A stretch of DNA of 64,000 nt from an uncultured Pseudomonadota bacterium (lineage in GTDB: Bacteria > Pseudomonadota > Gammaproteobacteria > Methylococcales > Methylomonadaceae), in the NCBI GenBank assembly GCA_903867225.1, contig CAIPQN010000032.1, forward strand, positions 1 through 64,000. The letters run 5' to 3'. The notes under the pieces were generated by a model that was given only the letters and a program-made list of their open reading frames with translations, did not search any database and had not been told where the DNA came from. This document shows, piece after piece, positions 26,859 to 35,262 of the stretch (positions are counted from its first letter, which is position 1; the number at the start of each line of letters is the position of its first letter). The translations under genes were made by a program, and so were the position numbers.

Positions 26859-27550
26859 AATTCAACCTCTGCTGGCGCGATTACATTTGCGTTGTACCCT
26901 TGAACGGTACTTGGCAAACGTACATCGGTGACTTGCCAACCTTTATGAATAATCGTGCCTGTAAAGGGTGGATTACCGACAATGTTGCCCGTCACGCGTA
27001 CTTTCGCCGCGTCGTAGCCTTCAATCAACGTGATTTTGTCACCTTCGTTTTCTTTTGCAATCGAAGTGAAAGTGAAATGTTCGTTTAAGACTTTATTGCA
27101 ACCTTCGTGAATTACACGCGCTACCATGCCAACATCTTCATCGCTGTGTGCGCCCATATCTTCTTTGATGAAGTCGATGAAACGTGCGTCATTTTGTAAT
27201 AAATAAAGTAATTGCAACGCAGCATCAGAGTTTGCTTCTTTTAACACAACTGGTGCAGGTGCTGGAATTTGGACGATTTTTTCAACTTCAACAATGCGTT
27301 CAACAGGCACTTCGACAATTTTTTCGACGATTTGAATAATAGGTTCAGCTTGCACAATTTTTTCAACGATTTTGATTTGTGGTTCTGCTGCATTATTTTC
27401 TTTACGTCGTGCCATACACATGACTAACGACAACAACGTTAAAATCAACGCACCCGCCAAAATAGCCGATGTTCCTGCCAAACAAACGTGCCACGCATCA
27501 AGTGTTGTTGGTTTGAGTGCTAAATCAATTGTGTAATTGGTTATATCCAT
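26855..27550 (-). CDS. DUF2760 membrane protein paired with Hsp70
   Basis: 231 residues. One membrane segment at about residues 28-48 (SAILAGALILTLLSLVMCMA), then a coiled, valine/glutamate-rich linker (IVEKIVEVPVERIVEVEKIV) and the DUF2760 domain from about 110 (ALQLLYLLQNDARFIDFIKE, VARVIHEGCNKVLNEHF, GWQVTDVRLP). DUF2760 genes are commonly beside this Hsp70 class. The topology suggests a membrane anchor that brings the chaperone to the inner membrane; that is inference. Confidence 0.85.
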   Translation of the reverse strand: MDITNYTIDLALKPTTLDAWHVCLAGTSAILAGALILTLLSLVMCMARRKENNAAEPQIKIVEKIVQAEPIIQIVEKIVEVPVERIVEVEKIVQIPAPAPVVLKEANSDAALQLLYLLQNDARFIDFIKEDMGAHSDEDVGMVARVIHEGCNKVLNEHFTFTSIAKENEGDKITLIEGYDAAKVRVTGNIVGNPPFTGTIIHKGWQVTDVRLPSTVQGYNANVIAPAEVEL

Positions 27551-27577
27551 TTTGAAACCTCTTTTTTATAGTTTTTA

Positions 27578-27955
27578 TTATTGAACGGAACGCGCCGCTT
27601 CGTTATACATCATGTCTTGCAACACCAAGCGCGTGGTTTGCAAACGCATTTGTTTCAAATGTCTGTCAGCAATGATTTCAGGCACTTTTTCAGCGATATA
27701 AACCTCACGCATTTTTGCCAACACATTTTCGCATTGTTTTACAATGGCTTCGGTGGCGTGACGGCTTTCTTGTTTTTGATAAGGTGCTTTTTGCATTTCA
27801 TCGGCGACGCATTTTTTATACACGAATTTTGACTCTTGAATTTTTTTAATTGTCGCATCGCTGATGGTGGTGTTTTGCCAATCGTCTTTTGACGGTTCAA
27901 CAGCAAAACTGGCGGTGGAAATAAATAACAATGGGATTAAAAACAATTTTTTCAT
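27578..27955 (-). CDS. Small exported protein, unknown
   Basis: 125 residues. A clear signal peptide (MKKLFLIPLLFISTASFA, cleavage likely after Ala-18) is followed by a helical, charged domain with two cysteines (KKCVADEMQK and KQCENVLAK) that could form a disulfide in the periplasm. The family is not recognised. It lies 28 bases downstream of the DUF2760 start on the same strand; a shared transcript with the Hsp70 pair is plausible. Confidence 0.7.
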   Translation of the reverse strand: MKKLFLIPLLFISTASFAVEPSKDDWQNTTISDATIKKIQESKFVYKKCVADEMQKAPYQKQESRHATEAIVKQCENVLAKMREVYIAEKVPEIIADRHLKQMRLQTTRLVLQDMMYNEAARSVQ

Positions 27956-28091
27956 GTGATTCCTACAAGGTTTAAGCGTGATTTCAGTTTAATTTTACGC
28001 GAATTGCCTAAAAACAAATAACATTTATCGAACCCGCCAAGATTCGGTAAGATAGACGCTATTTTTTACTTCCAGACTTATAGTTAATGTT

Positions 28092-28817
28092 ATGACGCAA
28101 TCTTTTATTTCAACCAAACTCATTCCTGTAAATGAACGTTTAATTATGGCACTCGACGTGCCGAGTATCGATGAAGCAAAAGCACTTGTCGAAGAATTAG
28201 GCGACAGCGTAATTTTTTACAAAGTCGGCATGGAATTATTCATGTGTGGCGATTATTTTGGTTTCATCGAATGGCTTAAAGCACGCGGCAAAAAAGTGTT
28301 TGTCGATTTGAAATTTTTCGACGTACCTGCCACCGTCGGACGTGCGATTGCAGCGTTAAGTCAAAAAGGCGTGGATTTAGCCACCATTCACGGCAATGAC
28401 GCAATTATGGAATATGCCGTTAAAAACAAAGGCGATTTAAAAGTTTTAGCTGTTACGGCGTTAACGAGTTTAGACCGAGGCGATTTGAACGATTTGGGTT
28501 TTCAATGCGACGTGCGTGAATTGGTTTTATCTCGCGCAAAACGAGCGTTAGCGATTGGTTGCGACGGTATTGTGTCTTCGGGTTTAGAAGTTTCAATGTT
28601 GCGCGAAGAATTGGACAATAAATTACTCGTTATCACGCCTGGTGTGCGTCCTGTCGATAATCGTGAAGACGATGACCAAAAACGGGTTGTGACCGTCGAA
28701 GGTGCATTTCAAAATGGCGCGGATTACATCGTGGTCGGTCGTCCGATTCGTGATGCGGCAAATCGCAAAGCAATGGCAGAAACTATGCAAGCCCAAATTG
28801 CTGCACAATTCGTATGA
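28092..28817 (+). CDS. pyrF: Orotidine-5'-phosphate decarboxylase
   Basis: 241 residues. Decarboxylates OMP to UMP, the last step of pyrimidine synthesis. Motifs: LIMALDVPSIDEA, FYKVGMELFM, VFVDLKFFDVPATVGRA with the catalytic Lys-Asp network, TIHGND, VLAVTALTS and VTPGVRP (here ITPGVRP) with phosphate binding at DYIVVGRPI. The annotated ATG lacks a strong ribosome-binding site and a later ATG at 28146 is possible. The stop overlaps the next gene by 4 bases. Confidence 0.96.
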   Translation: MTQSFISTKLIPVNERLIMALDVPSIDEAKALVEELGDSVIFYKVGMELFMCGDYFGFIEWLKARGKKVFVDLKFFDVPATVGRAIAALSQKGVDLATIHGNDAIMEYAVKNKGDLKVLAVTALTSLDRGDLNDLGFQCDVRELVLSRAKRALAIGCDGIVSSGLEVSMLREELDNKLLVITPGVRPVDNREDDDQKRVVTVEGAFQNGADYIVVGRPIRDAANRKAMAETMQAQIAAQFV

Positions 28818-29548
28818 TTTTTGACCCCGAATTTACATCTTCACTTTTAGTTGCGCTGCTAATGGGTTTATTTAGCAGTCTGCATTGCATCGGAATGTGT
28901 GGCTCAATTATTGGTTCATTAACGTTCAGCCTTGCACCTGAAATTCGCCAAGATAAAAAACGCTTGTTACCATTCATTTTCAGCTACAACGCGGGACGCA
29001 TTACCAGTTACGGTATTGCAGGTGCAGCGGCTGGATTGATTGAGGTTTTAGTGACATTGCCGCTCGGCGAAACACATGGTCATCGTTTATTACAAATTAT
29101 TTCCGCGCTAATTATGACGGGCGCGGGGTTGTATATTGCAGGTTGGTTTCCACGTTTTGCCTATATCGAAAAATTGGGATTGCATATTTGGCGACGTGTT
29201 GAACCGTTTGGGCGCAAATTGATTCCCGTCAAGGACTGCAAACACGCCTATTTATTCGGCATGGTTTGGGGTTGGATTCCGTGCGGATTGGTCTATGCAG
29301 CATTGGCATTGACGATTGCCAGCGGTAGCATTTTGCAAAGTTCGTTGACGATGATTGCATTCGGTTTAGGCACACTTCCTGCTGTAATGGGAGTTGGCGT
29401 GATGATTAGTGTTTTAACACGTCTTGCATCGATGAAACGATTTAAACAAATTGTTGGGATTATCATGATTGCGTTGGCACTGTTTTCGGCGTTTCCAACG
29501 TTGAATCCAATGGCGATTATGCCGCACACCATGCACGAAGGATTATGA
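28814..29548 (+). CDS. TauE/SafE-like (DsbD_2-type) membrane protein
   Basis: 244 residues, about six membrane segments. The N-terminal SSLHCIGMCGSIIGSL motif and the later KDCKHAYLFGMVWGWIPCGLVYAAL, with paired cysteines, mark the group related to the DsbD membrane domain and often annotated as sulfite exporter TauE/SafE; members near cco genes are linked to cytochrome oxidase maturation or copper handling. No cco genes are visible here. It overlaps pyrF and the following regulator gene by 4 bases each. The exact substrate cannot be stated. Confidence 0.85.
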   Translation: MIFDPEFTSSLLVALLMGLFSSLHCIGMCGSIIGSLTFSLAPEIRQDKKRLLPFIFSYNAGRITSYGIAGAAAGLIEVLVTLPLGETHGHRLLQIISALIMTGAGLYIAGWFPRFAYIEKLGLHIWRRVEPFGRKLIPVKDCKHAYLFGMVWGWIPCGLVYAALALTIASGSILQSSLTMIAFGLGTLPAVMGVGVMISVLTRLASMKRFKQIVGIIMIALALFSAFPTLNPMAIMPHTMHEGL

Positions 29549-30501
29549 ATAATTTTGAAGCTATTATTGGTCAATCGCCTTTATTAGAAACATTGATTCG
29601 CAGCGCGAAAATCGTGGCTGCAACCGATGTTACCGTTTTATTGAAAGGTGAAACAGGAACAGGAAAAGAAGTTTTCGCACACGCGATTAAAAATGCGAGT
29701 TCACGCGCCAACAAAGAATTTTTAACACTCAACTGCGCGGCATTACCTGAAAGTTTGATTGAATCTGAATTGTTTGGACATAAAAAAGGTTCTTTTACAG
29801 GCGCAATTCAAAGCACACAAGGTTTGTTACAAGCAGCAAACGGCGGTACGTTATTTTTAGATGAAATCAATTCATTGCCATTGTCGATTCAAGCAAAATT
29901 ATTGCGTTTTTTAGATTCAGGTGAATGTTTAGCGGTAGGTGATGTGCGACCTTATAAAGTCGATGTGCGTGTGATTGCCGCGACAAATGCGAATTTAACA
30001 GAATTAATTTCAAGCGGCGCATTTCGTTCAGATTTATATTTTCGATTAAATGTCGTGCCGTTTGAATTACCCGCATTAACAGAGCGTAGCGAAGATATTG
30101 AATTATTGATTGCTCATTTTTTTAAGCTATTTGAAACAAATCACAGTATAAAAGCCCCAAAATTCAGTAAAGCCAGTTTGAAAATTTTGAAGCATTACCA
30201 CTGGTCGGGGAACATTCGAGAATTACGAAATTTATGCGAACGGTTAAGTATTTTATTTGCTGACCAAATAATTGAACCTGAACATTTACCGCTTGAATTT
30301 CAAAAAACAACAAACTCCATCGAAACGAATGATTTTGTGTTGCCAAGCGTAGGTTTGAAATTAGATGCGTTGGAAGCGAATTTGATTAACCAAGCGTTAG
30401 ACCGCACTCAAGGAAATCGCAGTAAATCCGCACGTTTGCTCGGAATTACCCGCGACACGTTACTTTATCGAATGCAAAAACACGGCTTTTTCACCTCCTA
30501 A
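29545..30501 (+). CDS. Sigma-54-dependent transcriptional activator
   Basis: 318 residues, a compact bacterial enhancer-binding protein lacking a receiver or other sensory N-terminus. The AAA+ domain starts within the first residues: Walker A GETGTGKEVF near residue 35, the sigma-54-contact loop GSFTGA (consensus GAFTGA, here Ala to Ser) near 88, Walker B GGTLFLDEIN near 112, and an RSDLYFRLNVVPFELPAL block. A Fis-type HTH ends the protein (GNRSKSARLLGITRDTLLYRMQKHG). Activity must be set by its level or by a partner because no input domain is present. Its target promoters are not visible. Confidence 0.92.
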   Translation: MNNFEAIIGQSPLLETLIRSAKIVAATDVTVLLKGETGTGKEVFAHAIKNASSRANKEFLTLNCAALPESLIESELFGHKKGSFTGAIQSTQGLLQAANGGTLFLDEINSLPLSIQAKLLRFLDSGECLAVGDVRPYKVDVRVIAATNANLTELISSGAFRSDLYFRLNVVPFELPALTERSEDIELLIAHFFKLFETNHSIKAPKFSKASLKILKHYHWSGNIRELRNLCERLSILFADQIIEPEHLPLEFQKTTNSIETNDFVLPSVGLKLDALEANLINQALDRTQGNRSKSARLLGITRDTLLYRMQKHGFFTS

Positions 30502-30524
30502 ACCAACTGATAGCCTGACAAATA

Positions 30525-30566
30525 AAAAAACCGCTCCTCAGTTTTTACGCCGAGGAGCGGTTTTTT
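30525..30566. terminator. Bidirectional rho-independent terminator
   Basis: A perfect stem CCGCTCCTC / GAGGAGCGG surrounds a 12-base loop, with A-runs before and T-runs after, so it can end transcription on both strands. It lies between the sigma-54 activator and convergent giant B. Confidence 0.9.
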
Positions 30567-30589
30567 AGGTTTAAAGAGCAGGCTAGAAA

Positions 30590-33500
30590 TTATGCAATAG
30601 TTAAGATGCCCGATGCGATTGTATCGGCAACAGCACCAGTACCAACCAAAATAATAGATTGATTCGCAGTCAGACCATCTGCAGAAGCCCAACTTAACAT
30701 TACGTCGGAACCAGAATCACCAAGAGTAAAACCCGCAGATGAATAAGTTCCTCTAACTTCTACAACTGTACTGCTTGTTACAGTTAACGTATTACTCGCA
30801 ATAGCAAGAGCAGTAACCGTTACATAACTGGCATCAGTGCCTAAAGAAGCCGTTAAATTAATTGTGTCGCCAGCTGTTACCGTAATAACGTCTAGTGCTG
30901 ACGTTGCAATTACTCCCGATGAGGGTGCAGAAGCCGCAACACTTGTATCAGCCGATGCAGATGAAATAACATATACATCGTTTCCAATACCGCCATCAAT
31001 AATATCAGCACCAGCACCACCAGTAATTGTATCTGCTCCAGAACCACCAGAGATTGAATCGGATGCACCACCACCAGTAATACTATCTACACCAGTAGAA
31101 CCAGTAATAGTTATCGCTGCTGTTGCGGCTGAACCATCAACGAATAATGTACCAGCGTTGGTAGTTGATGCAAAAGTTTGAATCGAACCACCTGCTGCGG
31201 CAACAGAAATTTTCGCTATTGCACTTGCAGAGATGCTCAATATGTCTGTTCCTGTTCCCCAATCTGTAATTGTGTCAGTACCAGAATCAACAACGAAAGT
31301 ATCTGCTTCTGTTCCACCCGTAACTGTGTCATTACCCGCACCACCAGTAATGCTGTCAGCACCAGAACCACCAACAATAGAGTCACTACCTGCAGCACCA
31401 GTAAGCGTATCGGCACCCGTGCCACCCGTGATGGTATCAGTTACTCCAGTTGCTCCAATGAACGTAATGTTACTCGCTGCACCAGTAACAGTGATTGTAT
31501 CTGCACCACCACCGCCATTAACTGTTAAGGCAACAGTAGACGATCCTATAGCACCGCTGAAAGTCAATAAATCAGCACCTGCATTACCCGTAATTGAAGT
31601 AAATCCAGCTGTTGCAAAACCTGCATCTAGTGTCGCTGTTGATCCTGTAGTACCACCCAAAACTAATGTTTCCATGGTAAGAACATGAGCGAAATCACCT
31701 GTTGTAAGTGTTGTTGAGGGAGCTGTAATAGTTAACGTATCCGTTCCATCACCACCCACAACAGTTGCTGCGGCTAATAAACCTGCATGATCTGCAAAAG
31801 TAATGAAATCATTACCAGCACCCGCAGTGATACTATCAGTACCACCACCACCTGTGATTGTATCGTTACCAGAACTACCTGTAATCGTTTCGGTAGTTGT
31901 ATTTCCTGTGATACTCACAGCCGATTTGCCTGCTGTAATGGCTGTTGTTCCAGTAGGTGCAACAACCGTTGCTGATGTTTCAATACCTTGTCCTGTAGTA
32001 TTTCCAGTCATCATTGTGTAGCTTTTTGTTGCAATCCAAGTAGGGAAATCACTATTTGAAGCAATCATTTTAGTAATTTGTGGCTGTGTAAATGATTCAA
32101 GTTGCCCTGAACTTGTTGTTGATAATGCTGCTAACTGCGTAGATGTAATTCCTACAACAGCCTCTGTTGTTAAAGCTGCAATTGCACCTACACCAACGGT
32201 CGTACTTCCTAACCCTTTGAACGTAGCCACAGTCATTACGCTGACTTGACTTGCCGTCAAACCACCTGCATTTGAAGCAGTCAATGTAGCAAGCTGTGCT
32301 GGTTTTAAGAATGGAGCTTGATCTGCCGTAATTGAAGCGACATGAATAGTATCAAAACTAGCGATATTAAGGCTTGCAATCGCTTTTGAATCCAAAGCCG
32401 CTACTGCGCCTGTTGTCCCGCTAGTTAAATTTAAGGCTTGAGCAGCTGTCAATTTTCCAACAATCGCTGCTTTTAAACCTGCCGCCGCATCCGAAGAAAT
32501 TGTTGCAAGTTCATCAGATGTTAGTACAGCCGCTTGCGTTGCTTTCATAGCCGCAACTTGATCAGAGGTTAAAGTGCTTATGGCACCTGTGCTAGTTGTT
32601 GTTAATTTAGGTATTGCAAGGGTTGAAAGTGCTGCGAAAGAAGCAGGTGTCATTGCGGGCATTTGATCCGACGTTAATGCAGCTGCTTGAGTGCTGGTTA
32701 AAACTTTTGTTAATCCAGCAGGCAACGCGGCAATTTGATCGGTCGTTAAAGCCGCAATTTGATTTGAACCATCGACTGTATTCAAACCAAGAATACCTTT
32801 CGTTGTTAAACCTGGAATGGCAGCTGGATCAATTGCGGCAATAGCTTCTGTAGTCAATGCTTTCACTTGTGATGAAGAAAGTGATTTCAACGCCGCAGAC
32901 GTTAGCAATGCCGCCCCGTCTGAGCTAATTGCTGCCATTTGAGCAGCACTTAAATAACCAAACTGGGCTGGCTTAAATGCAGCTAATTGACCATCACCTG
33001 TCAAATAAGAAAGATTCAAACCCGATGTGTTTTTTGCCGTGAAACCCGAAATTGCTTGAGGACTTAATAAGCCAATTTGTTCTGATGTTAAACCTGTAAA
33101 AATTTGTGTAGAACTTAATGCAGCAATTTGTGCAGACGTAATAGCAGGTACTTGATCGGTTGTAATAGCAATCAAATGCGTTGTATCTAACGCCCCAAAT
33201 GTTTTTGAGGGTACAGCTGCCAATATTTGACCATCCAAAGCAGCCAATAAATCTGTCGATAATGAAACAAATGTTTTAGATGGCATCGCCGCTATCTGAG
33301 CAGAACTGAAAGAGGTAATTTGCTCTAAAGTTAAAGCCGCAACTTGAAGTGTCCCTACTCCCATCATTTGAGATGGTAAGAGTGCTGAAATTTCAGGAGG
33401 TGTTAATAACGCAAAACTATCAGAACCAAGTAAATTGAGTTTCAACCCTGCCAAACCACCAGAAGCTTTTGCTGTTCCCAAAGAAAATGCGCCCAAATGA

Positions 33501-33862
33501 TCTGCATCTAACGCATTTAATTGTTTACTTGTGAAACTAGCAACTTGAGCAGAAGTAAGTGTCGTTATTTGTTCTGGCGTTAAACCATTAACTTGATCGG
33601 TTGTTAATGCAGAAATAGGCAAACTGACCAACGCTGCTTTTGTAATACCAGGCAACGAACCTGGATCAAGATATTTCCATATATTCGTGAGAGAAGGCAA
33701 TGTTTTAGCTGTCATTGTCGCTAAATAATCAGGGGTTAATGCACTCGCTTGTGCAGAATTAAGTGCTGCAAGCTGAGTGCTTGTGAACTTTGCAAACTGC
33801 GCGGGAGTAATTGTTGACATATCTGTCGTTGGCGTAAAAATAACTGCAGTTGTTGTTGCCAT
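30590..33862 (-). CDS. Giant B: octapeptide-repeat/RTX protein (intact)
   Basis: 1090 residues, the only uninterrupted member of the three. Residues about 15-620 are some 70 tandem octapeptides (LTPAQFAK, LTTDQVNG, LTSAQVAA), with Leu at position 1, Thr at 2, Gln at 5, a hydrophobic at 6 and often Ala at 8; SG-like interruptions occur. A linker (MMTGNTTGQGIETS) leads into calcium-binding RTX-like arrays (GSSGNDTITGGGGTDSITAG near 660, more near 830-980: GAAGSDSIVGGSGADSITGG). There is no N-terminal signal peptide and the C-terminus ends hydrophobic (SGILTIA), as expected of type I secretion substrates. No T1SS genes are in the window. A surface or secreted structural protein is the best inference. 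Confidence 0.85.
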   Translation of the reverse strand: MATTTAVIFTPTTDMSTITPAQFAKFTSTQLAALNSAQASALTPDYLATMTAKTLPSLTNIWKYLDPGSLPGITKAALVSLPISALTTDQVNGLTPEQITTLTSAQVASFTSKQLNALDADHLGAFSLGTAKASGGLAGLKLNLLGSDSFALLTPPEISALLPSQMMGVGTLQVAALTLEQITSFSSAQIAAMPSKTFVSLSTDLLAALDGQILAAVPSKTFGALDTTHLIAITTDQVPAITSAQIAALSSTQIFTGLTSEQIGLLSPQAISGFTAKNTSGLNLSYLTGDGQLAAFKPAQFGYLSAAQMAAISSDGAALLTSAALKSLSSSQVKALTTEAIAAIDPAAIPGLTTKGILGLNTVDGSNQIAALTTDQIAALPAGLTKVLTSTQAAALTSDQMPAMTPASFAALSTLAIPKLTTTSTGAISTLTSDQVAAMKATQAAVLTSDELATISSDAAAGLKAAIVGKLTAAQALNLTSGTTGAVAALDSKAIASLNIASFDTIHVASITADQAPFLKPAQLATLTASNAGGLTASQVSVMTVATFKGLGSTTVGVGAIAALTTEAVVGITSTQLAALSTTSSGQLESFTQPQITKMIASNSDFPTWIATKSYTMMTGNTTGQGIETSATVVAPTGTTAITAGKSAVSITGNTTTETITGSSGNDTITGGGGTDSITAGAGNDFITFADHAGLLAAATVVGGDGTDTLTITAPSTTLTTGDFAHVLTMETLVLGGTTGSTATLDAGFATAGFTSITGNAGADLLTFSGAIGSSTVALTVNGGGGADTITVTGAASNITFIGATGVTDTITGGTGADTLTGAAGSDSIVGGSGADSITGGAGNDTVTGGTEADTFVVDSGTDTITDWGTGTDILSISASAIAKISVAAAGGSIQTFASTTNAGTLFVDGSAATAAITITGSTGVDSITGGGASDSISGGSGADTITGGAGADIIDGGIGNDVYVISSASADTSVAASAPSSGVIATSALDVITVTAGDTINLTASLGTDASYVTVTALAIASNTLTVTSSTVVEVRGTYSSAGFTLGDSGSDVMLSWASADGLTANQSIILVGTGAVADTIASGILTIA

Positions 33863-33945
33863 TGTTTAATTCCTAAAAAGTATAAGCGTATAAAAAGTGT
33901 TAAGTGTGTAAAAGCGAAAATCATGTTTAAAAAAGTACGTTTCTT

Positions 33946-33972
33946 TTATCGGCATAAAATCCGAAACCTTTC
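33946..33972 (-). promoter_or_regulatory. Sigma-28-like promoter of giant B
   Basis: Minus strand GAAAGGTT-N11-GCCGATAA: an exact -10 and six of eight -35 positions of the FliA consensus TAAAGTTT-N11-GCCGATAA. It is about 85 bases before the ATG at 33862. Confidence 0.65.
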
Positions 33973-33999
33973 GTATATTTTTGAAATGATTTTAACAAT

Positions 34000-34015
34000 T
34001 GTGACTTAATTCACA
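34000..34015. promoter_or_regulatory. CRP/FNR-type palindrome upstream of giant B
   Basis: TGTGA-N6-TCACA, the exact CRP half-site symmetry. It is centred about 68 bases upstream of the transcription start implied by the sigma-28-like promoter, a position where CRP-family proteins activate. It also lies beyond the 3' end of giant C, so a chance or terminator-like hairpin is possible, but no T-run follows. Confidence 0.4.
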
Positions 34016-34018
34016 TTG

Positions 34019-35262
34019 TCAAACCATCAAACGTCGTGAATTATTGAACAAACGATTAACTATGCAACGGTAAAATAAGTGTTTGCTGCAAGTAGTTTGA
34101 GTTCCAGCACTGCCAATTTTAACCGCACTTGTTGTCCAGTTTCCATCAGCATCGTAATAAATAGCACCTGTATCAGAGGCAACAGCGTAATTTAAAACGC
34201 TCGTCCCCGTTAATGCACTGTGATTGCCAATGTTAACGCCTAACAATCCTAAATTAGCAGCGGTATCAAATACGATGTTATGTGCTACGCCAGCATAGGC
34301 AACACCACCTTGAGTCACAGTTAAAACTGATGCCGCTGCACCTGTACCCGTTAAAACAAGTGTTGCCGCTGCATTCGCTGCTAAATCAGAAACATTTGTT
34401 CCTGACGTTGTGCTAGTAAAAATAGCTTGACCTGTTGTGCCAGCTGCAACGGTATAACCCGTTAACGTACCAGACATCGTTAAACCAGAAACCGTTCCGC
34501 CCGTTAATACGGTGACAATGTTTGCAGCAGTAAGAGCAGTACCTGCCGCTTGAGTAAGTGTCACACCTGCCACAGCAATTGTTCCAACCCCTGTATCTGA
34601 AAAATTAGCAAACGTAACCGCCGCACTTTCAGTAGAAGCAGCTAAATTTGCAACTGTTTTTCCCACCGCTGCAGTGGTGCCAGATAATTTAACAATATCC
34701 AATGCTCCAATAAAATTAGTTATCGTATCGGCATCAGTCACGGCTGTGATATTTGTCAAATCAATTGTGGCGGCGTGCGTGTGTGATTCGGTTAAATTGA
34801 TAGTATCAATTCCCGCACCGCCTGTAATTGTTGTAGCGACATCTTTTGCGTTGATAATATCAGCAAGCGTTCCACCTTTTATAGTTGATGTTGTTGCCCC
34901 CCCTGAAAGTGTTAATGAAATCGTGCTTGCTGAACCGTCAATGCTGGTAATCCCTGCTGCTAAACTCGCATCGACAGATTTAATTCCAATTGTTGAAGTA
35001 ACGGTTCCCAAAACAACACTTCCTGAAGTGACAACAGTTGCATTAAATGACAACGCTTCAACACCACTTACTTTCCCAAAATCAGCATCCAAAATAGTGC
35101 CAGCAGCTGCACCTGTAATACTAATTGTATCTGTGCCTTCGCCACCAATCAGTGCCGTCAGTGCTGCTAATTCAGCCTTATTTGTAACAATAAGCGTGTC
35201 ATTTCCTGCGCCCGCATCAATGTTATCAGTGCCACCGCCTCCTGCAATGGTGTCGTTTTTTA
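34019..35262 (-). pseudogene. Giant C: C-terminal part after a frameshift
   Basis: Continues giant C one base out of frame after the G7 tract. It begins NDTIAGGGGTDNIDAG, an RTX-like array, then beta-rich repeats (GGTLADIINAKDVATTITGGAGIDTI), and near the end GAIYYDADGNW, a common ending of RTX-type proteins. A second frameshift near 34088-34095 carries the frame to an unnatural tail (stop at 34019); read one base out of phase the sequence ends AANTYFTVA with a stop at 34060, closely like the ILTIA end of giant B. The restored gene would span 34060-37218. Confidence 0.7.

Noticed and set aside
30837-32021. Plus-strand open frames opposite giant B rich in proline, serine and cysteine
   Set aside because: They are antisense reflections of the glycine/aspartate and threonine repeats, not independent genes.
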